A stretch of DNA of 49,536 nt, from the IMG/VR virus record IMGVR_UViG_3300045922_001009, positions 1 through 49,536 of that record; one strand, 5' to 3'. The notes beneath the pieces were generated by a model. The model worked only from the letters and a program-made list of their open reading frames with translations. It was not told the origin of the DNA and made no database searches. The stretch is from a virus. Below are positions 23,756 through 29,265 of the stretch, piece by piece (positions within the stretch are counted from its first letter, which is position 1; the number at the start of each line of letters is the position of its first letter). A program made the translations under genes and the position numbers.

Positions 23756-23780
23756 GGTCGTCGCTCCGGGTCGATGGGGT

Positions 23781-23840
23781 TGGCTGCCATCATCAGGCGG
23801 CGGGAGCCACCCGCCGCGACGCCCGCGGGGGCGTTTCGGC
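23781..23840 (-). ncRNA. Type II hammerhead ribozyme-like element 1
   Basis: Read on the minus strand, GCC-GAAAC is followed by the stem III hairpin (GCCC/GGGC), GTC, the stem I hairpin (GCGGCGGG, loop TGGCT, CCCGCCGC), CTGATGA, one extra T, then GGC, which pairs with the initial GCC (stem II). All conserved hammerhead core bases are present. Cleavage is predicted 3' of the C at 23818. Loop TGGCT is complementary to the downstream AGCCA, suggesting a pseudoknot. It starts one base after the stop codon of the gene ending at 23842. Confidence 0.82.
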
Positions 23841-23841
23841 T

Positions 23842-24069
23842 TCAATCGTTGACCGGGACCGTCACGATCTGCCCGTGGTGGTCGCACAGGTACGCGAACT
23901 CCACCCGGGCGGTCGCCAACCACTCCGCGTCCTGGTCGCGGACCACCAGGCTCCGGCCGCCCAGCCGGATCGCCCGGCCGCCGTGCGCGCGGGCGTGCTC
24001 GATCGCCTCGCGGGCGGTGGGGAACTCGGTCACCTCCAACTCGATCGTCACCGGCTTCGGCGGGTTCAT
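23842..24069 (-). CDS. Small unrecognised protein in the ribozyme-spaced block
   Basis: The protein has 75 residues, beginning [31 protein letters not shown], with a predicted beta-alpha-beta-beta pattern and ending [10 protein letters not shown]. It has no Cys cluster, signal peptide or membrane segment. The start is supported by GAGGAG nine bases upstream on the minus strand. It lies between ribozyme-like elements 1 and 2, whose cleavage would give it a separate transcript. Its function is unknown. Confidence 0.7.
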   Translation of the reverse strand: MNPPKPVTIELEVTEFPTAREAIEHARAHGGRAIRLGGRSLVVRDQDAEWLATARVEFAYLCDHHGQIVTVPVND

Positions 24070-24090
24070 CGTTCCGCTCCTCGGGGTTCG

Positions 24091-24154
24091 GTGGCTGCCG
24101 TCATCAGGCCCGGCCCGCCACGGCCGGGCGACGCGGGACGTCCCGCGTTTCGGC
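24091..24154 (-). ncRNA. Type II hammerhead ribozyme-like element 2
   Basis: The layout is the same as element 1 but the stems differ. Stem III is the palindrome GCGGGACGTCCCGC between GAAAC and GTC. Stem I is GCCCGGCC/GGCCGGGC with loop GTGGCG, followed by CTGATGA, an extra C and GGC pairing with the initial GCC. The stems differ from copies 1 and 3 at many positions while keeping perfect pairing. Loop GTGGC complements downstream GCCAC. Predicted cleavage is 3' of the C at 24130. It begins directly after the TGA at 24155-24157. Confidence 0.85.
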
Positions 24155-24406
24155 TCAGGTCGGGAACCGCCCGAGGCAGAGGTCGCCTCGCCCCGCCTCC
24201 ACGAACAGCACGCCCGCGTCGTTCCCCTCCTCGTCGCAGGCGGCGTAGGCGACGGTCCCGTCGTCGAACTCCAGCACGGCCGGCCGGTGCGACCACCCCA
24301 GGTCCGCCGCCTCCGCGGCCGGCATGTACCCGACCCGCACCACCCGCCGGCCGACCAGCATCGCCGCGGCCGCGTCCGTCACCTTGCGCTCCGTTTGTGC
24401 CGACAT
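24155..24406 (-). CDS. Small unrecognised protein in the ribozyme-spaced block
   Basis: The product has 83 residues, beginning MSAQTERKVTDAAAAMLVGRR. The rest is beta-rich (VVRVGYMP, HRPAVLEFDDGTVAYAACDEEGNDAGVLFVE), suggesting a small beta-barrel. I chose ATG 24406, preceded by a GGGGGA sequence; an in-frame ATG at 24436 would place the start within ribozyme-like element 3. No family is recognised. It lies between elements 2 and 3. Confidence 0.68.
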   Translation of the reverse strand: MSAQTERKVTDAAAAMLVGRRVVRVGYMPAAEAADLGWSHRPAVLEFDDGTVAYAACDEEGNDAGVLFVEAGRGDLCLGRFPT

Positions 24407-24423
24407 GCTCGTCCCCCGTTGTT

Positions 24424-24492
24424 TGGCTGCCGTCATCAGGCGGCGGGAACCACCCGCCGCGACACCTTCCCGCGTGGGGAAGGCGTTTCGGC
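24424..24492 (-). ncRNA. Type II hammerhead ribozyme-like element 3
   Basis: On the minus strand: GCC-GAAAC, stem III CCTTCCC/GGGAAGG closed by AC-GT pairs and a G-T wobble, GTC, stem I GCGGCGGG (loop TGGTT) CCCGCCGC, CTGATGA, an extra C, then GGC pairing with GCC. Stem III is longer than in copy 1 and unrelated in sequence. Loop TGGTT can pair with downstream AGCCA using one wobble. Predicted cleavage is 3' of the C at 24461. The element starts one base after the stop of the gene ending at 24494. Confidence 0.84.
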
Positions 24493-24493
24493 T

Positions 24494-24817
24494 TCAGCAC
24501 CCGAAGACGTGTTCGGCCAGGCCCGCGGCGAGGAAGTCCACCACCCGCGCCGCAGCCGCGTCGGCCGCGGGTACGTCGGGGCCGCGGTCCCAGTTGAACA
24601 CCACCGCCCGGTCGGCCAGGCGCTGCACCCACAGCTTCGAGATGCCGCTGTCGCCCAACTCCCAGGCCGGGTTCTCGGCGTGGTCGCGGAAGACCAGCGC
24701 CTCGAACCGGTGCCCCGCGACCCGGCCGGCGATCCAGGTGCCCGCGCAGCCGGGGCGGGGGTTGAGGTGGGTGAAACTCAGGTCGTCGCCGAACTCCGCA
24801 TCTTCGGTGCGCATCAT
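24494..24817 (-). CDS. Small unrecognised protein, first gene of the minus-strand block
   Basis: This protein of 107 residues starts MMRTEDAEFGDDLSFTHLN. It contains a central AGHRFEALVFRDHAENPAWELGDSGISKLWVQR and VFNWDRGPD, and ends with a helix (AARVVDFLAAGLAEHVF). It has no known motif. I chose ATG 24817, with GGGAG upstream; an earlier in-frame ATG at 24850 is at the edge of the divergent operator region. As first gene of the block it is probably transcribed from the 24820-24940 region. Confidence 0.7.
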   Translation of the reverse strand: MMRTEDAEFGDDLSFTHLNPRPGCAGTWIAGRVAGHRFEALVFRDHAENPAWELGDSGISKLWVQRLADRAVVFNWDRGPDVPAADAAAARVVDFLAAGLAEHVFGC

Positions 24818-24850
24818 GTTCTCCCGTAATGGTTTGCGTCGCGTCCGCAC

Positions 24851-24889
24851 CCCGCGAACGTGTGATGACAGTTACAGCCGGTTCGCGGG
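24851..24889. promoter_or_regulatory. Inverted repeat in the divergent control region
   Basis: CCCGCGAAC (24851-24859) and GTTCGCGGG (24881-24889) are perfect inverted copies 21 bases apart, in the only divergent intergenic region of the prophage. The spacing, centre to centre about 30 bases or three helical turns, fits a dimeric or tetrameric regulator. It may control the minus-strand block, the packaging genes, or both. Confidence 0.5.
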
Positions 24890-24940
24890 ACAGGGAAGCG
24901 AATCCGGCCCGAATTCCTGAGAGTTTTCGAGGTTTCCGAC

Positions 24941-25153
24941 ATGCCGCCCGACGAGGCGAAGCCCGTGCTCAACCCCGCCGCGATGCCCGTCGCGGACGCC
25001 GCGCGCATGCTCGCGCGGGTGGGCGGGTTCGGCGTGACGGAGGCGATGATCCGGGCGGACATCGACGCCGGTGCGCCGACCAATGCGGACGGGACGATCA
25101 ACCTGGTTCACTACGCGGCGTGGCTGGTGGCGGAGGACGCGCATGGCGACTGA
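24941..25153 (+). CDS. Small DNA-binding-like protein, possible small terminase
   Basis: The protein has 70 residues, starting MPPDEAKPVLNPAAMPVADAA. Residues 16-66 align with the N-terminal domain of the terminase encoded next: both show an LL/ML-R helix, a G-V-E--- turn, an AG-- step, then (V)(D/N)LV-Y-AWLV. This suggests one domain existing free and fused. As a free copy directly before the large terminase, it may act like a small terminase subunit in DNA recognition (inference). Its end overlaps the terminase start by 11 bp. Confidence 0.68.
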   Translation: MPPDEAKPVLNPAAMPVADAARMLARVGGFGVTEAMIRADIDAGAPTNADGTINLVHYAAWLVAEDAHGD

Positions 25154-27410
25154 CCCGCGGCGGCTGAAGCCCTCGGAGCTCTGCCGGTTGCTGAACTCGA
25201 CTCCGCTCGGCGAGGTCATCAGCGAGCGGCAGCTCTACCGTCACCGCTCCCGCGCCGGCATGCGGGTCGGCGACGGCAAGCACGTCGACCTCGTCCGCTA
25301 CGTCGCGTGGCTCGTCTCGCAGCGCCACGCCCCGAAACCGGAACCGGCCGGCGACCCCTACGAGGAGCTGAAGACCCGGTCGAGGGCGCGGAACCTCGCG
25401 CTGTCGCTGGCGGGGCGGGATATTGGTGAGCTACCGGACGTGGTGAACCGCGAGCGGAAGGAGCGGGCCGCGTCGGACTTCCGGTTCTTCTGCGACAGCT
25501 ACTTCCCGCTGACGTTCTCGCTGCCGTGGTCCGACGACCACCTGAAGGTGATTGCCCGGATCGAGCAGGCAGTCCTGCGCGGCGGCCTGTTCGCGATGGC
25601 GATGCCGCGGGGCTCGGGGAAGAGTTCGATCTCGGAGTGCGCGTGCATCTGGGCGGTGCTCTACGGGCACCGCGAGTTCGTCTGCCTGATCGGGTCGGAC
25701 GAGGGGCACGCGATGGACATGCTCGACGCCATCAAGATGGAGCTCGACGGCAACGACCTGCTGCTCGAAGACTTCCCGGAGGTCGTCTACCCGATCCACT
25801 GCCTCGACGGGATCGCCAACCGCTGCAACGGCCAGCTCTACAAGGGCGAGCGGACCCACATCGGCTGGACGGCGCGTGAAGTCGTGCTGCCGACGATCCC
25901 CGGCAGCACCGCCAGCGGCGCGATCGTCAAGGTGGCGGGGATCACCGGCCGCATCCGTGGCATGAAGTACAAGCGGGCCGACGGCAAGACCGTGCGGCCG
26001 TCGCTCGTCGTGCTCGACGACCCGCAGACCGACGAGTCGGCGCGGTCGCTGTCCCAGTGCGCCACCCGCGAGAGCATCCTCGCCGGCGCGGTGCTGGGGC
26101 TGGCTGGGCCGGGGCGGAAGATCTCCGGGATCATGCCGTGTACGGTCATCCGCCCCGGCGACATGGCGGACAACATCCTCTCGCGCGACAAACACCCGGA
26201 GTGGAACGGCGAGCGGACCAAGATGGTCTACTCGTTCCCGGCCGACGAGAAGCTCTGGCAGCGCTACGCCGAGATCCGCGCCGAGAGCCTGCGGGAGGGG
26301 CGTGAGGGCGTCGAGGCGACCGAGTTCTACCGCGCCCATCGGGAGGCGATGGACGCCGGGTCGCGCGTCGCCTGGCCGGCCCGGTTCAACCACGACGAAC
26401 TGTCGGCCATCCAGCACGCGATGAACCTGCGGCTCCAGGACGAGGCCGCCTTCTTCGCCGAGTACCAGAACGAGCCACTCCTCGAGGAGGTCGCCGGCGA
26501 CGACGAGCTCACCGCCGACCAGATCGCGGGTAAGTTCAACCGGCGCGGCCGCGGCGAGGTGCCGATCGGCTGCGGGCGGCTGACCGCGTTCGTGGACGTG
26601 CAGGGGAGCCTGCTGTTCTGGGTCGCGTGCGGCTGGGAGGACGATTTCACCGGCTACGTCCTGGATTACGGCACCTGGCCCGACCAGCGGCGGCCGTACT
26701 TCACTCTCCGCGAGGCGAACCCGACGCTGGCCGTCGCGACCGGCGCGGCGGGGATCGAGGGGGCAATCTACCAGGGGCTGGAGAAGTTGACGGCCGCGCT
26801 CCTCGGCCGCGACTGGCCGCGCGACGACGGCGCGGTCCTGCGAATCGAGCGCTGCCTGATCGACGCCAACTGGGGCACCTCAACGGACGTCGTGTACCAG
26901 TTCTGCCGCGAGTCCGCCCACGCCTCCGTCGTGACGCCGGCCCACGGACGGTTTGTCGGCGCGTCGAGCCAGCCGTTCAGCGAGTACAAGCGGCGGCCGG
27001 GCGACCGCGTCGGCCACCACTGGCGCGTCCCGAACGTGCAGGGGAAGCGGGCCGTCCGGCACGTCCTGTTCGACACCAACTACTGGAAGTCGTTCGTGCA
27101 GGCGCGGCTGGCGGTGGTGCTGGGCGACCGCGGGTGCCTGTCGCTCTTCGGCGACCGGGCCGAGACGCACCGGCTCTTCGCGGACCACCTGACCGCCGAG
27201 TACCGCGTGAAGACCGAGGGGCGCGGGCGCACGGTGGACGAGTGGAAGATGCGGCCCGAGCGGAGCGACAACCACTGGCTCGACGGCGTCGTCGGCTGCG
27301 CCGTGGCCGCGTCGATGCAGGGCTGCTCCCTGCCGGGCACGGACGTGAAGCCCGCGCCCAAACGCGAGCGGGTGAGCTTCGCAGAACTCCAGAAGGCGAA
27401 ACGACGCTGA
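25143..27410 (+). CDS. terL: Phage terminase large subunit with extra N-terminal domain
   Basis: This 755-residue DNA-packaging motor has the ATPase Walker A MPRGSGKS (Lys160) and Walker B SLVVLDDPQ (Asp292/Asp293). The RNase H-fold nuclease carries acidic residues at Asp485 (FVDVQG), Asp574 (LIDANWG) and Asp714 (HWLDGVVG). It most resembles GpA-type terminases of lambda-like phages. Residues 1-65 form a small extra domain similar to the preceding 70-residue protein. ATG 25143 was chosen because that domain begins there and the overlap with the upstream gene is short. The enzyme cuts concatemeric phage DNA and pumps it into proheads through the portal. Confidence 0.92.
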   Translation: MATDPRRLKPSELCRLLNSTPLGEVISERQLYRHRSRAGMRVGDGKHVDLVRYVAWLVSQRHAPKPEPAGDPYEELKTRSRARNLALSLAGRDIGELPDVVNRERKERAASDFRFFCDSYFPLTFSLPWSDDHLKVIARIEQAVLRGGLFAMAMPRGSGKSSISECACIWAVLYGHREFVCLIGSDEGHAMDMLDAIKMELDGNDLLLEDFPEVVYPIHCLDGIANRCNGQLYKGERTHIGWTAREVVLPTIPGSTASGAIVKVAGITGRIRGMKYKRADGKTVRPSLVVLDDPQTDESARSLSQCATRESILAGAVLGLAGPGRKISGIMPCTVIRPGDMADNILSRDKHPEWNGERTKMVYSFPADEKLWQRYAEIRAESLREGREGVEATEFYRAHREAMDAGSRVAWPARFNHDELSAIQHAMNLRLQDEAAFFAEYQNEPLLEEVAGDDELTADQIAGKFNRRGRGEVPIGCGRLTAFVDVQGSLLFWVACGWEDDFTGYVLDYGTWPDQRRPYFTLREANPTLAVATGAAGIEGAIYQGLEKLTAALLGRDWPRDDGAVLRIERCLIDANWGTSTDVVYQFCRESAHASVVTPAHGRFVGASSQPFSEYKRRPGDRVGHHWRVPNVQGKRAVRHVLFDTNYWKSFVQARLAVVLGDRGCLSLFGDRAETHRLFADHLTAEYRVKTEGRGRTVDEWKMRPERSDNHWLDGVVGCAVAASMQGCSLPGTDVKPAPKRERVSFAELQKAKRR

Positions 27411-27440
27411 TTCCAATCGTGTGATCCGGGCGCTTGGCAA

Positions 27441-27459
27441 CACGCCGAATTCCGGCGTG
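27441..27459 (+). terminator. Hairpin after the terminase gene
   Basis: CACGCCG pairs with CGGCGTG around AATTC. It is followed by ATCTC, as is the similar hairpin at 14286-14301, but by no T-tract. It separates the terminase gene from promoter-like element C, so it may end the packaging transcript. Confidence 0.42.
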
Positions 27460-27537
27460 ATCTCCCGAGCCCACTACGATTCCCTTCCCCGTCTCGGGCA
27501 ACGGTCACTTCTGCGCATCGCCGTTTTACCAGATTTC

Positions 27538-27580
27538 TGCGTAGTTTGGTCGCCCTCCGGCAAGGGTCTAAAGTAGGCGG
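27538..27580 (+). promoter_or_regulatory. Prophage promoter-like element, copy C
   Basis: TGCGTAGTT (27538-27546), nine variable bases, TCCGGCAAGGGTC (27556-27568), five bases, TAGG (27574-27577). It lies 30 bp before the first head gene and would drive the morphogenesis operon from 27610 on. It shares both boxes exactly with copies A and B. Confidence 0.68.
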
Positions 27581-27609
27581 CCATTCACCAGTTTCGGATC
27601 GGCGCAGCG

Positions 27610-27807
27610 ATGCCGGACGAACTCGACGACACCATCGCAGAGAACGCGAAGGGACCGGCCAAGGCCTCGGGCGACGCCGGCTCCGTCGAGCAGCACCCGC
27701 TCTCCGAGCAGATCGAGGCCGACCGCTACCTCGCGTCCAAGGAAGCCGCCAAGAAGCCGCAGCGCGGGCTGCGGTTCAACAAGCTCGTTCCGCCGGGGGC
27801 CGACTGA
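27610..27807 (+). CDS. Small protein ahead of the portal gene
   Basis: The protein has 65 residues, acidic then basic: MPDELDDTIAENAKGPAK, then LSEQIEADRYLASKEAAKKPQRGLRF. It is largely helical by composition and lacks membrane segments. In lambda-like phages the position before the portal is held by the head-completion protein gpW, but I see no gpW signature. It is the first gene after element C, and its TGA immediately precedes the portal GTG. Confidence 0.65.
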   Translation: MPDELDDTIAENAKGPAKASGDAGSVEQHPLSEQIEADRYLASKEAAKKPQRGLRFNKLVPPGAD

Positions 27808-29265
27808 GTGCTGCGCTGGCTCGCCAACTTCTGGAGCACCAAGCCGACGCGACCCGGTCGCGAGCGGGTCGTTCGCGTCGTCCGCGGCCGCTACGACGCG
27901 GCGGCGACGACCGACGACAACCGCCGCCACTGGGCCAACGCCGACGGCCTGTCCGCCAACGCCGCCAACAACCCGGAAGTCCGCCGGGTGCTGCGGAACC
28001 GCGCCCGGCACGAGGTCGCCAACAACAGCTACGCCCGCGGGATCGTGCTGACGCTCGCCAACGACGTCGTCGGCACCGGGCCGCGGCTCCAGTTGCTCAC
28101 CGACGACGCCGACGCCAACCGGCGGATCGAACGCGAGTTCGGGCGCTGGACGACCGCGATCCGCCTCGCCGAGAAGCTCCGCACGATGCGCTCGGCCCGC
28201 GCCACGGACGGCGAGTCCTTCGCGGTGCTGACGAGCAACCCGAAGTTGCCGCACGCCGTGCAACTCGACCTGAAGCTCGTCGAGGCCGAACAGGTGACGA
28301 CGCCCGACCCGCGCCTCGACGCGACCGTGGACGGGATCGTCTTCGACGCGGCGGGTAACCCGGTCGAGTACCACGTCCTCCGGGAGCATCCGGGCGACGT
28401 GGCGTTCCGCCGGGCGCTGGCCTTCGACCGCATCCCCGCCGAGTCGATGCTGCACTGGTTCCGCGTGGACCGACCGGGGCAGGCCCGCGGCATCCCGGAC
28501 ATCACGCCCGCGCTGCCGCTGTTCGCGCAACTGCGGCGGTTCACGCTGGCGGTGCTGGCGGCCGCCGAGACCGCCGCCGACTTCGCGGGCATTCTCTACA
28601 CGGACGCGCCGGCCAGCGGCGAGGCGGACGCGGCCGAGCCGTTCGAGCCGATCGAGTTGGAGAAGCGGGCGCTCGTCACCATGCCCGGCGGCTGGAAGAT
28701 GAGCCAGTTGCAGGCGGAACAACCGGCGACGACTTACGCCGAGTTCAAGCGGGAGATTCTCAACGAGATCGCCCGCTGCCTGAACATGCCGTTCAACGTC
28801 GCGGCGGGCAACTCGGCGTCTTACAACTACGCCTCCGGCCGGCTCGACCACCAGACCTACTTCCAGGCGATGCGGGTCGAGCAGGCCCAGATCGAGGAGA
28901 CGATCCTCGACCGCCTCCTCGCCGCCTGGTTCGACGAGGCGGCCCTCATTCCGGGCCTGCTGCCGGCGGGTCTGGGTCCGTTCTTCACGCTCGACCACGC
29001 CTGGTTCTGGGACGGCCGGGAGCACGTCGATCCCGCGAAGGAAGCGACCGCCCAGGCGACGCGGCTCGCCAACCACACGACCACCCTCGCGCACGAGTAC
29101 GCCCGCCAGGGGCGGGACTGGGAGGACGCCCTGCGCCAGCGGGCCAAAGAGGTCGCGTTCATGGCCGAGTTGGGCCTCGCGCCGGCGGCGGCCGTTCCAC
29201 CCGTCCGCAACGACCCGAACGAGGACTCCGAGCATGAGGACGAACAGTCCCGAGCCGCTGCCTGA
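27808..29265 (+). CDS. Phage portal protein (lambda gpB family)
   Basis: This 485-residue portal has the lambda family pattern: DNRRHWANADGLSANAANNPEVRRVLRNRARHEV..., then NNSYARGIVLTLANDVVGTGPRLQ, a GESFAV strand, and WFRVDRPGQARGIPDITPALP followed by the long helices of the stem and crown. Dodecamers of this protein form the DNA entry vertex and dock the terminase. GTG 27808 directly follows the preceding stop. The gene's end overlaps the protease-capsid gene by 32 bp, a typical spacing in lambda-like head operons. Confidence 0.92.
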   Translation: MLRWLANFWSTKPTRPGRERVVRVVRGRYDAAATTDDNRRHWANADGLSANAANNPEVRRVLRNRARHEVANNSYARGIVLTLANDVVGTGPRLQLLTDDADANRRIEREFGRWTTAIRLAEKLRTMRSARATDGESFAVLTSNPKLPHAVQLDLKLVEAEQVTTPDPRLDATVDGIVFDAAGNPVEYHVLREHPGDVAFRRALAFDRIPAESMLHWFRVDRPGQARGIPDITPALPLFAQLRRFTLAVLAAAETAADFAGILYTDAPASGEADAAEPFEPIELEKRALVTMPGGWKMSQLQAEQPATTYAEFKREILNEIARCLNMPFNVAAGNSASYNYASGRLDHQTYFQAMRVEQAQIEETILDRLLAAWFDEAALIPGLLPAGLGPFFTLDHAWFWDGREHVDPAKEATAQATRLANHTTTLAHEYARQGRDWEDALRQRAKEVAFMAELGLAPAAAVPPVRNDPNEDSEHEDEQSRAAA

